Below are positions 46,714 through 55,005 of a stretch of 64,000 nt of DNA, piece after piece. The stretch is from contig CAVSWH010000001.1 of the NCBI GenBank assembly GCA_963731625.1, positions 1,550,001-1,614,000 of the forward strand, in the 5' to 3' direction. The notes under the pieces were generated by a model. It was not told the origin of the DNA, searched no databases, and worked only from the letters and a program-made list of their open reading frames with translations. Source of the stretch: PALSA-555 sp963731625. Lineage in GTDB: Bacteria > Actinomycetota > Acidimicrobiia > IMCC26256 > PALSA-555. Within the stretch, counting starts at the first letter, position 1. Each line of letters begins with the position of its first letter. The position numbers were made by a program, and so were the translations under genes.

Positions 46714-46798
46714 GGGTGACGCCTCGAGCGGCGCCGCCATCCCGACGATCAATGTATGCGCGAGGCCGAGCCGGGCCCGGCCGTCGCGCCCCGCGCGG

Positions 46799-47995
46799 TC
46801 AGCCGGTGAAGAGCGGTACGAGGACGCTCGACACGGCGACCTCGACCGCGCCGATGTCGCACCCGATCCCCCGGGGTCGCGAGACGCCGCGCTGGTCCGA
46901 GGTGATCCCGGCCGCGCCGTCGGCCTGACAGGACGTCGCGGGGATGGCGTCCACCAGGGGGCTGCGCGGCTGGGGGAGGTCGGTGAGGGTGGGCCCGCCG
47001 TTCGCCGCGAGCGCGCCGAGGAGTGGATCGACCCCCACGTGGGTGTCGCCCGACGGGAAGCCGCACGAGGTGTCGTCCGCGAAGTTGAAGCCGTCGCTCG
47101 TGCCGTTGGTCTCGCAGTTGGCACCGCCTCCGAGGGGATGGGCGATGACGGACCCGAACGCGCCGAGGGTCTGGAAGCCGAGGTTCGCGGCGCCGGCGGC
47201 GTCGGTGTTCTGTGTGACCGCGTCGTAGACCAGGGTGAGCGCGCCGTTGGTGTCCAGTCCCCCGCCGTTGCCGGTGGCGGTGTTGGCGGTGACGGTCGAG
47301 TTGGTGACGGTCATGTCGCCGAAGGCGCAGATGCCGCCCCCGTCGCCGCCGGCCGTGTTGCCGCTGATCGTGGACGCGGTGACGTGCACCGTGCCGAAGG
47401 CGCAGACCCCGCCCCCGTCGAAGCCGCCGACGTTGTCGCTGATCGTCGAGCTCGTGATCGTGACGTCGCCGATCACGGTGATGCCGCCACCCCGGCCGGC
47501 CGACGTGTTCCCCGTGATCGCCGAGTCGGTGATCGTGGTGTCCCCGCTCGAGGTGACCCCGCCTCCCGGGTTGGGCGAGTCGCCGCCCGTGATGGTGATG
47601 TCGTCGAGCACGAGGTCGCCGCTCGTCGTGTTGTCGATGACGTCGGTGGCGGGTGCCGCGTGGACGGTGATGCCGTTGCCGTGGAGGCTGAGCCCCGGTG
47701 TCGTCGCCGCGGCGTAGACGAGGGCGCCACCGCCGGCGGTCGTGAGCGTGATCGGGCCGGTGACGCTGGTGGCGACGCAGATCGTCTGCGGCCCGGCGCT
47801 GGCGCTGGCCGTCGCGAACGCCGCCCGCAGCGAGCCGGCGGGCGGGCCGGTGCCGTCGAGGTTGTTGGACACGACGACGTCCGTCGGCTGGCAGCCGTTC
47901 ACGGTCGCGGCGGCCGGCGACGCGAGCGCGCCGACGGCGGTCGCGCTGGCGAGCGCCCCGGCGAGGAGGACGGCCGCGGCTCTCATCGCCGCCAC
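46799..47995 (-). CDS. Secreted parallel beta-helix protein
   Basis: 398 residues. A signal peptide (around residues 4-30, 'RAAAVLLAGALASATAVGALASPAAA') precedes a right-handed beta-helix with repeating units of about 22 residues. Examples are 'DTTITDSAITGNTSAGRGGGITV', 'VTITSSTISDNVGGFDGGGVCAF' and 'MTVTNSTVTANTATGNGGGLDTN'. The C-terminal part 'DPLLGALAANGGPTLTDLPQPRSPLVDAIP...RGVSRPRGIGCDIGAVEV' is the choice-of-anchor Q-type end seen in exported polymorphic outer-layer proteins. Probably a surface or secreted adhesin-like protein. Start GTG 47995 or ATG 47986; the latter begins at the signal peptide. Flanked by tRNA genes. Confidence 0.85.
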   Translation of the reverse strand: MAAMRAAAVLLAGALASATAVGALASPAAATVNGCQPTDVVVSNNLDGTGPPAGSLRAAFATASASAGPQTICVATSVTGPITLTTAGGGALVYAAATTPGLSLHGNGITVHAAPATDVIDNTTSGDLVLDDITITGGDSPNPGGGVTSSGDTTITDSAITGNTSAGRGGGITVIGDVTITSSTISDNVGGFDGGGVCAFGTVHVTASTISGNTAGGDGGGICAFGDMTVTNSTVTANTATGNGGGLDTNGALTLVYDAVTQNTDAAGAANLGFQTLGAFGSVIAHPLGGGANCETNGTSDGFNFADDTSCGFPSGDTHVGVDPLLGALAANGGPTLTDLPQPRSPLVDAIPATSCQADGAAGITSDQRGVSRPRGIGCDIGAVEVAVSSVLVPLFTG

Positions 47996-48063
47996 GTTGA
48001 CAGCCCCGCGCCGTGCCGCTCAACACTCGTCATGTGGCCAGAGGGACCGGAGGGGCCCGCTGC

Positions 48064-48069
48064 TACGCT
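48064..48069 (+). promoter_or_regulatory. Possible -10 box (TACGCT) of the tRNA-Glu/Asp/Phe cluster
   Basis: A TANNNT box 24 nt before the 5' end of tRNA-Glu. No matching -35 was found; it would produce a short 5' leader for RNase P. Confidence 0.35.
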
Positions 48070-48092
48070 CAAGTGCCCTTCCGGGGAACTGA

Positions 48093-48165
48093 GCCCCCAT
48101 CGTCTAGTGGCCCAGGACGCTGCCCTTTCAAGGCGGTAACGGGGATTCGAATTCCCCTGGGGGCA
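48093..48165 (+). tRNA. tRNA-Glu (anticodon TTC)
   Basis: 73 nt. Acceptor GCCCCCA/TGGGGGC, anticodon loop CTTTCAA (TTC), T arm GGGGATTCGAATTCCCC with a normal TTCGAAT loop. CCA not encoded in full. Confidence 0.95.
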
Positions 48166-48193
48166 CCGGACGGCACACGCGCCGTCCGTTCGA

Positions 48194-48268
48194 GGTCCTG
48201 TGGTGCAGTTTGGAGTGCACGCCGCCCTGTCAAGGCGGAGGCCGCGGGTTCAAATCCCGTCAGGACCG
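48194..48268 (+). tRNA. tRNA-Asp (anticodon GTC)
   Basis: 75 nt. Acceptor GGTCCTG/CAGGACC, anticodon loop CTGTCAA (GTC), T loop TTCAAAT, discriminator G. Confidence 0.95.
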
Positions 48269-48292
48269 CCGACGACGCTGCGGCGTCGACGC

Positions 48293-48365
48293 GGCCGGGT
48301 AGCTCAGTTGGCAGAGCACGCGCCTGAAAAGCGCGGGGTCGCCGGATCGACGCCGGCCCCGGCCA
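48293..48365 (+). tRNA. tRNA-Phe (anticodon GAA) with unusual T loop
   Basis: 73 nt. Acceptor GGCCGGG/CCCGGCC, D arm GCTC/GAGC, anticodon stem CGCGC/GCGCG around CTGAAAA (GAA), T stem GCCGG/CCGGC. The T loop reads ATCGACG, so position 54 is A instead of the near-universal T. All stems pair perfectly. Confidence 0.92.
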
Positions 48366-48386
48366 CCCAGCGCGCCCCGGCGCGCG

Positions 48387-48623
48387 TCACTTGCCGGCGG
48401 TGTCGCCGCCCTCGGTGAGGATCCGGGTGATCTCGCTCTTGCGGAAGCGCCGGTGCCCGCCGAGCGTGCGGATGGCGGAGATCTTCCCGGAGCGGGCCCA
48501 CCGCGTCACCGTCTTCGGGTTGACCCGGAACATCGCCGCGACCTCGGAGGGCGTCAGGAGCTCCTCTTGCTCGGGCGCGTCGGGACGCCGCTCCTGGGCG
48601 GGCTGGTCCGGGGTCGGTTGCAT
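48387..48623 (-). CDS. bldC: BldC-family developmental regulator
   Basis: 78 residues. After a Pro/Glu-rich N-terminus, 'ELLTPSEVAAMFRVNPKTVTRWARSGKISAIRTLGGHRRFRKSEITRIL' (residues 21-69) is almost identical in pattern to Streptomyces BldC, a MerR-like protein that binds direct repeats cooperatively to control development. The order (tRNA cluster-bldC-purM-purF) also matches Streptomyces. Here sporulation cannot be assumed, and BldC-like proteins occur in non-sporulating actinobacteria. Confidence 0.92.
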   Translation of the reverse strand: MQPTPDQPAQERRPDAPEQEELLTPSEVAAMFRVNPKTVTRWARSGKISAIRTLGGHRRFRKSEITRILTEGGDTAGK

Positions 48624-48698
48624 GTGCCGCTCGCATCCTCGGCCGGCGCCGGTGTCGTCCGATCTGTGGCGTTTGTGCCCCGCTCCCCAGTTCGGAGG

Positions 48699-49760
48699 TT
48701 ACCCCGCAGGCCCCGAAAACCGAACCCGGCCGTGGCCGGCCTCGATGGCCCCGACCGGCCAGGCCTGCTGGCCCGCAGCCCGCAGCGCGTCGAGGGCGCG
48801 GTGCGCCTCGTCGGCGGCGACGACCGCGAGCATGCCGACCCCGAGGTTGAAGACGTGCTCCATCTCCTCGTCGGCGATGTCACCCGCGGCCTGCACGACC
48901 GAGAAGATCCGCGGCACGTCCCAGGCGCCGCGGGTGAGGACGGCGTCGCAGCGCTCCGGCAGGACGCGCGCCAGGTTCGCGGCGAGGCCTCCGCCCGTGA
49001 CGTGCGCGAGGGCGTGCACGTCCACGCGGCGTCGCAGGTCATGCAGCGCCGGCGCGTAGATGACGCTCGGGCGCAGGAGCTCGGCGCCCAGCGTGTGGCG
49101 GGCACCCCGCCACGCCGGGCTGTCGAGGCTCCGCCCGGCGCGCGCGAAGGCCTCACGCGCGAGGGAGTAGCCGTTGCAGCGCAGCCCGGGACTGGCGAGC
49201 CCGAGGACCTGGTCGCCGGGCACGACGCCGGCCGGGAGCAGCCGGTCGCGCTCGACGACCCCGACGGCGAACCCGACGAGGTCGAACGCACCCGGCTCGA
49301 GGACGCCGGGATGCTCGGACATCTCGCCGCCGAGGAGCGCGCACCCGGCGTCGCGACAGCCGCGGGCGACGCCCGCGACGAGATCGTCGATCTGGTCGAC
49401 GTCGAGGCGCCCGACCGAGATGTAGTCGAGGAAGAAGAGCGGGTCGGCCCCGTGCGCCGCGAGGTCGTCGACGGACATCGCGACGCAGTCGATGCCGATC
49501 GTGTCGTAGCGGCCGACCTCGTGCGCGACGACGGACTTCGTGCCGACGCCGTCAGTGGAAGACACGAGCAGCGGGTCGTCGTAGCCGAGCTGCCCGAGGT
49601 CGAAGAGGCCGCCGAAGCCGCCGACGTCACCGACGACGCCGGGGCGGAACGTCGAGCGCACATGGTCCTTGATGCGCTCGACCGCCTTCTCGCCGGCGGC
49701 GATGTCGACCCCCGCCTCGGCGTACGTCAGGCGCGCCGCCTCGCCGCGGCCGGAGCTCAC
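48699..49760 (-). CDS. purM: Phosphoribosylformylglycinamidine cyclo-ligase
   Basis: AIR synthetase, fifth step of purine synthesis: closes FGAM to AIR with ATP. The 353-residue protein has 'LTYAEAGVDIAAGEKAVERIK', 'GGFGGLFDLGQLGYDDPLLVSSTDGVGTKSVVA', 'GIDCVAMSVDDLAAHGADPLFFLDYISVG', 'CALLGGEMSEHPGV', 'GLASPGLRCNGYSLAREAF' and 'HVTGGGLAANLARVLP'. Normal length. The GTG at 49760 overlaps the purF stop as GTGA. Confidence 0.97.
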   Translation of the reverse strand: MSSGRGEAARLTYAEAGVDIAAGEKAVERIKDHVRSTFRPGVVGDVGGFGGLFDLGQLGYDDPLLVSSTDGVGTKSVVAHEVGRYDTIGIDCVAMSVDDLAAHGADPLFFLDYISVGRLDVDQIDDLVAGVARGCRDAGCALLGGEMSEHPGVLEPGAFDLVGFAVGVVERDRLLPAGVVPGDQVLGLASPGLRCNGYSLAREAFARAGRSLDSPAWRGARHTLGAELLRPSVIYAPALHDLRRRVDVHALAHVTGGGLAANLARVLPERCDAVLTRGAWDVPRIFSVVQAAGDIADEEMEHVFNLGVGMLAVVAADEAHRALDALRAAGQQAWPVGAIEAGHGRVRFSGPAG

Positions 49761-51262
49761 GCGGGCGTGCGGCCGACGACGGGCAGCGACGGCTCGTCGT
49801 CGGCGGCCCGACCCGGCTCCTCGAGCACGTGCTTCGAGTCGAGCGCCACGGGCACGGGCACCGGGTAGGTGCCCGAGAGGCACGCGGTGCAGAACGCGTC
49901 GGCGGGCGCACCGGTCGCGCGCGTGAGCCGGTCCAGCTCGAGGTAGGCGAGGGAGTCGACCTTCAGGTAGTCGGCGATCTCCCCGACCGACAGGTCGGCG
50001 GCGAGCAGCTCGGCGCGTCGCCCGGTGTCCATCCCGTAGTGGCACGGCCACTTGTACGGCGGCGACGAGATGCGCAGGTGCACCTCCTCGGCGCCGGCCT
50101 CGCGGAGCATGGCGACGACCTGCTTCGTGGTGGTGCCCCGCACGATCGAGTCCTCGACGACGAGGAGGCGCTTGCCGCGGATCGCCTCGGGCAGCGGGTT
50201 CAGCTTCAGGCGCACCCCGCCGCTGCGCAGCCGCTGGCTCGGCTCGATGAAGGTCCGCCCGACGTAGCGGTTCTTCACCAGGCCGTCGCCGTAGGGGATC
50301 CCGGACGCGTGCGCGTAGCCCTGCGCCGCGGGGATCCCCGACTCGGGGACGGGCATGACCATGTCGGCCTCGACCGGCGCCTGGCGGGCGAGCTCCTCGC
50401 CCATGCGCCGGCGCGCCGCGTGGACGTTGCGCCCGTACAGGTAGCTGTCGGGGCGGGCGAAGTAGACGAACTCGAAGAGGCACAGCGACGGCGACGGCTC
50501 GGCGAAGCGGTGCTCGCGCAGCCCCGACGCGTCGATGACGATCATCTCGCCGGGCTCGACCTCGCGCACGACGTGCGCGCCCAGGATGTCGAGCGCCGCC
50601 GTCTCGCTCGCGACGACCCAGCCGCCGTCCTCGACCCGGCCGAGGACGAGGGGCCAGAAGCCGTGCCGGTCCCGCACGGCGATGAGGTGCGCCTCGTCCA
50701 TGAGGACCAGCGAGAAGCCGCCGGCGAGGCGGGGCAGCACGCGCTCGAGCGCGAGCTCGAGGTCGCGGCCGTCGGAGCGCAGCTCGGCCGGGTACTCCTG
50801 GGCGACGAGCTCGGCGATCATCGCCGAGTCGGTCGTCGAGTCGACGTCGGCCGTCGGGTCGGTGAGCCCGGGCAGCATCCCGAGGCGCTCGGCGAGCGCC
50901 GCGGTGTTCGTGAGGTTGCCGTTGTGCCCGAGCGCGAAGCCGGCGTCGCCGACCGACCGGTAGACCGGCTGGGCGTTGCGCCAGGTGCTCGACCCGGTCG
51001 TCGAGTAGCGGTTGTGGCCGATCGCCAGGTGGCCGTCGAGCGGCGCGAGCCGGCGCTCGTCGAACACCTGGGTGACGAGGCCCATGTCCTTCACGACGGT
51101 GATCGTCTCGCCGTCGCTCACCGCGATCCCGGCCGACTCCTGCCCCCGGTGCTGCAGCGCGTAGAGGCCGAGGTAGGCGAGCTGCGCCACCGTCTGGCCC
51201 GGCGCGTAGACGCCGACGACCCCGCAGGCGTGGCCCAGGCCGGGCTGGGAGCGGTCCGCCAT
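49757..51262 (-). CDS. purF: Amidophosphoribosyltransferase
   Basis: First committed enzyme of purine synthesis, making phosphoribosylamine from PRPP and glutamine. 501 residues. N-terminal nucleophile region 'GLGHACGVVGVYAPG' with Cys13 (the preceding residues would be a cleaved propeptide), 'YLGLYALQHRGQESAGIAV', 'HNRYSTTGSS', 'GHNGNLTNT', and PRPP-binding 'LLVVEDSIVRGTTTKQVVAMLREAGA'. Cys in 'FCTACLSGTYPV' fits the 4Fe-4S-type PurF. The start is ATG 51262. Allosteric inhibition by purine nucleotides is known for the family. Confidence 0.97.
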   Translation of the reverse strand: MADRSQPGLGHACGVVGVYAPGQTVAQLAYLGLYALQHRGQESAGIAVSDGETITVVKDMGLVTQVFDERRLAPLDGHLAIGHNRYSTTGSSTWRNAQPVYRSVGDAGFALGHNGNLTNTAALAERLGMLPGLTDPTADVDSTTDSAMIAELVAQEYPAELRSDGRDLELALERVLPRLAGGFSLVLMDEAHLIAVRDRHGFWPLVLGRVEDGGWVVASETAALDILGAHVVREVEPGEMIVIDASGLREHRFAEPSPSLCLFEFVYFARPDSYLYGRNVHAARRRMGEELARQAPVEADMVMPVPESGIPAAQGYAHASGIPYGDGLVKNRYVGRTFIEPSQRLRSGGVRLKLNPLPEAIRGKRLLVVEDSIVRGTTTKQVVAMLREAGAEEVHLRISSPPYKWPCHYGMDTGRRAELLAADLSVGEIADYLKVDSLAYLELDRLTRATGAPADAFCTACLSGTYPVPVPVALDSKHVLEEPGRAADDEPSLPVVGRTPA

Positions 51263-51315
51263 GACGTCCAGTATCCCACGGGGCCTCGGCGATCCCCGCC
51301 GAGGCGGGCCGCGCC

Positions 51316-53544
51316 TTAGGCGTGGCCGAGCGCCGCAGGGAGGGCGTCGCGCCAGGCGCGGCTCACCTCGGCCAGGTCGACGTCGAGCGCGCCGTCGACA
51401 CGCAGCCGCGTCCCGCCGGTCCGCCCCACGTGGGCCGCGGCGACGCCGGCGGCCTCGGCGCGCGCGAGGAGGCCCTCGACGCCCTCGGGCGCCACGCTGA
51501 CCAGGACCCGCGACGCCGATTCCGAGAAGCACCACGCCGCGATCGGGACGTCGGCGGTGGGCGTCACGGTCGCGCCGCAGCCGCCGGCGATCGCCATCTC
51601 GGCGAGCGCCACGGCCAGGCCCCCGTCCGCGCAGTCGTGGACGCCCTGCACGGCCCCGTCGGCGACGAGCGCGCGGACGCAGTCGTGCACCGCGACGGCG
51701 AGGTCGAGGTCGGCGGCCGGTGGTCGCCCGCCGGTCAGGTCGTGGCGGCTCGCCCAGGCCGAGCCCCCCAGCTCCGCCCGGGTCGCGCCGAGGAGCACCA
51801 CCGCCTGCTCGGGGCCGAGCGCGGCGGGCGGGGGGGCGGCGTCGAGCGACTCGAGCAGCCCGACGAGGCCGATGACGGGCGTCGGGTCGATGTCGTGGCC
51901 GTGTGACTCGTTGTAGAAGCTGACGTTGCCGCCGATCACGGGCACGCCGAGCGCGCCGCACGCGTCCTGGATGCCGTCGACGACCTCGGCGAACTGCCAC
52001 ATCACCGCGGGGTGCTCGGGGTTCCCGAAGTTGAGGCAGTTGACGACGGCGCGCGGGAGGGCGCCGACGCAGGCCACGTTGCGGGCGGCCTCGAGCACGG
52101 CGAGGCGTCCGCCGACGCGGGGGTCGAGGCGACAGAACGTCGCCGACCCGTCGGTGCTGAGCGCGAGCGCGCGTCGCGTGCCCCGCAGCCGCAGCACCGT
52201 CGCGTCCGCGCCGGGGCCGACGACCGTGTTGAGGAAGAGCTGGTGGTCGTACTGGCGCCAGATCCACGACTTGTCGGCGAGCGTCGGGGCGCCCAGCAGC
52301 CCGAGGAGCTCGGGGCCGAGGTCGGCGCCGTCGGGGAAGCGGCGCGCCAGGGTCGGCCACGGGTCGGCCGCCTGCAGCTCCTCCTGGCTGGCGGGGCGCG
52401 CCGCTGGGCGGGTGTACACGGGCCCGTCGCCGAGGCTCGCCGCGGGCACGTCGGCGAGCACCTCGCGGGCGTCGTCGTCGAACGCGCCGTCGACGACGCG
52501 GAAGCGACCGCCCGCCGTGACGCGTCCCACGACGGAGGCGCGCACCTCCCAGCGCGCGGAGATCTCGAGCACGGCGTCGAGGTGCTCGGGCTCGACGATC
52601 GCCAGCATCCGCTCCTGGCTCTCGGACGTCATGACCTCGACGGGGGTCATGTGCGGCTCGCGGCGTGCGACGCGCGCGAGGTCGACGTCCATCCCGAGCC
52701 CGCTGTTGGCCGCGGTCTCCGACGCGGCGCACGACAGCCCACCGGCACCGAGGTCCTGGATCCCGACGGCGAGCCCCTCGTCGAGGAGCGCGAGGCACGC
52801 CTCGATGAGGCGCTTCTCCTCGAAGGGGTCGCCGACCTGCACCGAGGGTCGCTTCGCCTCGGCGCCCTCGGCGAAACCCGCGGACGCCAGGACGCTTGCG
52901 CCGCCGATGCCGTCGCGCCCGGTGGAGGAGCCGAGGAGCACGGCGAGGTTGCCCGCAGCACCGGCGCGCGCGAGCACGAGACGGTCGTGCGGCGCGACGC
53001 CGAGGCACAGCACGTTGACGAGCGGGTTGCCGGCGTAGCAGGCGTCGACGCTGAGCTCGCCGCCGACGGTCGGGACGCCGACCGCGTTGCCGTACCCGCT
53101 GATCCCGGCGACGACCTGCTCGCAGAGGTAGCGGCTGCGGGCGTCGTCGAGCGGGCCGAAGCGCAGGGGGTCCATGAGGGCTATCGGGCGCGCCCCCATC
53201 GAGAAGACGTCGCGGATGATGCCGCCGACGCCGGTCGCGGCCCCCTGGTACGGCTCGACGGCCGAGGGATGGTTGTGGCTCTCGATGCGCACGGCGACGG
53301 CGAGCCCGTCGCCGACGTCGATGACGCCGGCGCCCTCCCCCGGCCCGACGAGCACCCACGGCGCGTCGCCCTCGAAGCGGCGCAGGTGCACCTTCGAGGA
53401 CTTATAGGAGCAGTGCTCGGACCACATCACGGCGTACATGGCGAGCTCGAGCTCGGACGGGTCCCGCCCGAGGAGCTCGACGATCGCCTGGAGCTCGTCG
53501 TCGGTGAGGCCGAGCGCCCGGTGCAGTGGCTCCGTGCTCAGCAC
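51316..53544 (-). CDS. purL: Phosphoribosylformylglycinamidine synthase subunit PurL
   Basis: 742-residue small-type PurL that works with PurQ and PurS to convert FGAR to FGAM. 'LELAMYAVMWSEHCSYKSSKVHLRRF', 'VRIESHNHPSAVEPYQGAATGVGGIIRDVFSMGARPIALMDPLRFG', 'GNAVGVPTVGGE', 'QDLGAGGLSCAASETAANSGLGMDVDL', and in the second half 'VNCLNFGNPEHPAVMWQFAEVVDGIQDAC', 'PVIGGNVSFYNES' and 'VHDCADGGLAVALAEMAIAGG'. It starts at GTG 53544 with a TAGGCT box 6 nt upstream, so it can be transcribed separately from purSQ. Confidence 0.97.
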   Translation of the reverse strand: MLSTEPLHRALGLTDDELQAIVELLGRDPSELELAMYAVMWSEHCSYKSSKVHLRRFEGDAPWVLVGPGEGAGVIDVGDGLAVAVRIESHNHPSAVEPYQGAATGVGGIIRDVFSMGARPIALMDPLRFGPLDDARSRYLCEQVVAGISGYGNAVGVPTVGGELSVDACYAGNPLVNVLCLGVAPHDRLVLARAGAAGNLAVLLGSSTGRDGIGGASVLASAGFAEGAEAKRPSVQVGDPFEEKRLIEACLALLDEGLAVGIQDLGAGGLSCAASETAANSGLGMDVDLARVARREPHMTPVEVMTSESQERMLAIVEPEHLDAVLEISARWEVRASVVGRVTAGGRFRVVDGAFDDDAREVLADVPAASLGDGPVYTRPAARPASQEELQAADPWPTLARRFPDGADLGPELLGLLGAPTLADKSWIWRQYDHQLFLNTVVGPGADATVLRLRGTRRALALSTDGSATFCRLDPRVGGRLAVLEAARNVACVGALPRAVVNCLNFGNPEHPAVMWQFAEVVDGIQDACGALGVPVIGGNVSFYNESHGHDIDPTPVIGLVGLLESLDAAPPPAALGPEQAVVLLGATRAELGGSAWASRHDLTGGRPPAADLDLAVAVHDCVRALVADGAVQGVHDCADGGLAVALAEMAIAGGCGATVTPTADVPIAAWCFSESASRVLVSVAPEGVEGLLARAEAAGVAAAHVGRTGGTRLRVDGALDVDLAEVSRAWRDALPAALGHA

Positions 53545-53550
53545 GCAGCG

Positions 53551-53556
53551 AGCCTA
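53551..53556 (-). promoter_or_regulatory. Putative -10 box (TAGGCT) of purL
   Basis: A TANNNT box 6 nt upstream of the purL GTG, in the 81-bp spacer that separates purL from the divergent small gene. Confidence 0.45.
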
Positions 53557-53625
53557 CCGACGACTCGATTTCGGCAAATGCGAGATGCCAGAATTGGGGA
53601 AATAGACGAGCGCAAGGACGACCAA

Positions 53626-54030
53626 ATGGCACCCAGCCCGATGACGAGCGAGCACAAAGAGGCCATGGCCGCGGGGCGCGCCGAGGGTCGGGCGGTGAAG
53701 GCGTACCTCGACGGGCTCGAGCAGCACCGCCCCCGCCGGGGCCGGCCGCGCACGGCGGACACCATCCGCCAGCGCCTCGACGCCCTCACCGCCGAGTTGG
53801 CCGACGCCGGATCGCTCCAGCGCCTGCAGCTGCTCCAAGAGCGACGGGACCTCGAGGCCGAGCTGGCCACGCGGTCGGGCGCGGGCGTCGACCTGTCGGC
53901 GCTCGAGGCGGGGTTCGTGAAGGTGGCGAAGGCGTACGGCGAGCGCAAGGGGATCGCGTACGCCACGTGGCGCGAGATGGGCGTGCCCGCCGAGGTGCTG
54001 GGGCGGGCGGGGATCACGCGCGGCGGCTGA
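53626..54030 (+). CDS. Uncharacterised helical protein inside the pur cluster
   Basis: 134 residues on the strand opposite to all pur genes. 'SEHKEAMAAGRAEGRAVKAYLDGLEQHRPRRGRPRTADTIRQRLDALTAELADAGSLQRLQLLQERRDLEAELATRSGAGVDLSALEAGFVKVAKAYGERKGIAYATWREMGVPAEVLGRAGI'. It is basic and helical, probably a coiled-coil hairpin, with an 'RPRRGRPR' AT-hook-like patch and a conserved-looking 'YATWREMGVP'. Similar proteins are common in actinobacteria with no known role. The ATG at 53626 follows AAGGACG by 6 nt; ATG 53641 is an alternative. It ends exactly where convergent purQ ends. Confidence 0.8.
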   Translation: MAPSPMTSEHKEAMAAGRAEGRAVKAYLDGLEQHRPRRGRPRTADTIRQRLDALTAELADAGSLQRLQLLQERRDLEAELATRSGAGVDLSALEAGFVKVAKAYGERKGIAYATWREMGVPAEVLGRAGITRGG

Positions 54031-54702
54031 TCAGACCCGGGCCCCGACGTCGAGGAGCGACTCGAGGAGCACGATCCCGTCGGTCGAGCCGAGGAGCGCG
54101 TCGGACGCCCGCTCGGGGTGGGGCATGAGCCCGACGACGTTGCCGCGCTCGTTCGCCACACCGGCGATGCCGTCCAGGCTCCCGTTGGGGTTCTCGACGT
54201 AGCGGAGCACCACCCGGTCGTCGGCGCGCAGCTCGGCCAGCGTCGCCTCGTCGCAGCGGTACGCGCCCTCGAAGTGGTTGATCGGCAGCTGCAGCACCGC
54301 GCCGGGCTCGGCGTGGCCGGTCAGCACCGAGCGGCGGGTCTCGACGCGGCACGCGACCGTGCGGCAGAGGAACTTGAGGCCCGCGTTCTTCTGGAGGGCG
54401 CCGGGGAGCAGCCCGGCCTCGGTGAGGATCTGGAAGCCGTTGCAGATCCCGACGACCGGCCCGCCGGCCGCCGCGTGGTCGGCGACGGCGGCCATGACCG
54501 GCGAGAACCGTGCGAGGGCGCCGGTGCGGAGGTAGTCGCCGTGGGCGAAGCCGCCGGGGACGACGACCGCGTCGGCCCTGCGGAGGTCCCGCGCCGTGTG
54601 GAAGACGAGCTCCGGGGTCCCGCCGAGGGCCTCGAGCGCCGCGGCGACGTCGAGCTCGCAGTTCGTGCCGGGGAAGACGAGGACGGCGACCCGGGTGCTC
54701 AC
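54031..54702 (-). CDS. purQ: FGAM synthase glutaminase subunit PurQ
   Basis: 223-residue class I glutamine amidotransferase supplying ammonia to PurL. 'RVAVLVFPGTNCELDVAAALE', 'VVVPGGFAHGDYLRTGALA', nucleophile C87 in 'VVGICNGFQILTEAGLLPGAL', and the His/Glu pair in 'GLMPHPERASD'. Normal length. GTG start one base after the purS stop. Confidence 0.97.
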   Translation of the reverse strand: MSTRVAVLVFPGTNCELDVAAALEALGGTPELVFHTARDLRRADAVVVPGGFAHGDYLRTGALARFSPVMAAVADHAAAGGPVVGICNGFQILTEAGLLPGALQKNAGLKFLCRTVACRVETRRSVLTGHAEPGAVLQLPINHFEGAYRCDEATLAELRADDRVVLRYVENPNGSLDGIAGVANERGNVVGLMPHPERASDALLGSTDGIVLLESLLDVGARV

Positions 54703-54703
54703 C

Positions 54704-54967
54704 TCAGCTCACCGGCGCGAGCTCGGTCAGCTCGATCTCGTACGCCTCGATGACGGGGTTCACGAGGAGGCGCTCACACATCGACTCGACCGCGGCCCGC
54801 GCCGCGGACCGGTCGGGCGCGTCGAGCTCGAGGCGGATGCACTTGCCGATCCGCACGTCGCGTACGTGCTCGTAGCCGAGCGCCGGTAGCGCGCGCTCCA
54901 CGGTCGCGCCCTGGGGGTCGAGGACACCGGGAAGGTGCGTGACCTCGATGCGGGCCTCGTAGCGCAC
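54704..54967 (-). CDS. purS: FGAM synthase subunit PurS
   Basis: 87-residue linker protein bridging PurQ and PurL. 'YEARIEVTHLPGVLDPQGATVERALPALGYEHVRDVRIGKCIRLELDA' and 'LLVNPVIEAYEIELTEL' are the PurS pattern. GTG start with a TAGCAT box 6 nt upstream, which probably starts a purSQ transcript. Confidence 0.95.
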   Translation of the reverse strand: MRYEARIEVTHLPGVLDPQGATVERALPALGYEHVRDVRIGKCIRLELDAPDRSAARAAVESMCERLLVNPVIEAYEIELTELAPVS

Positions 54968-54973
54968 GCGGCG

Positions 54974-54979
54974 ATGCTA
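54974..54979 (-). promoter_or_regulatory. Putative -10 box (TAGCAT) of purS
   Basis: A TANNNT box 6 nt upstream of the purS GTG, between the purC stop and purS. Confidence 0.45.
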
Positions 54980-55005
54980 CCGATCGCCCACGGGAACGCC
55001 GCGAC

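Noticed and set aside
47235..47560. Direct DNA repeats resembling a CRISPR or tandem array
   Set aside because: They are codon-level echoes of beta-helix repeats in the secreted protein; unit sequences diverge and there are no spacers.
51263..53359. Long upstream extension of the purF frame through purL (1200 codons in total)
   Set aside because: The upstream part is an Arg-rich out-of-frame reading of purL; PurF begins at ATG 51262 with its propeptide and catalytic Cys.
53626..54030. Antisense RNA against purQ/purL
   Set aside because: The frame encodes a coherent helical protein with a ribosome site and barely touches purQ; a protein gene is the better reading.
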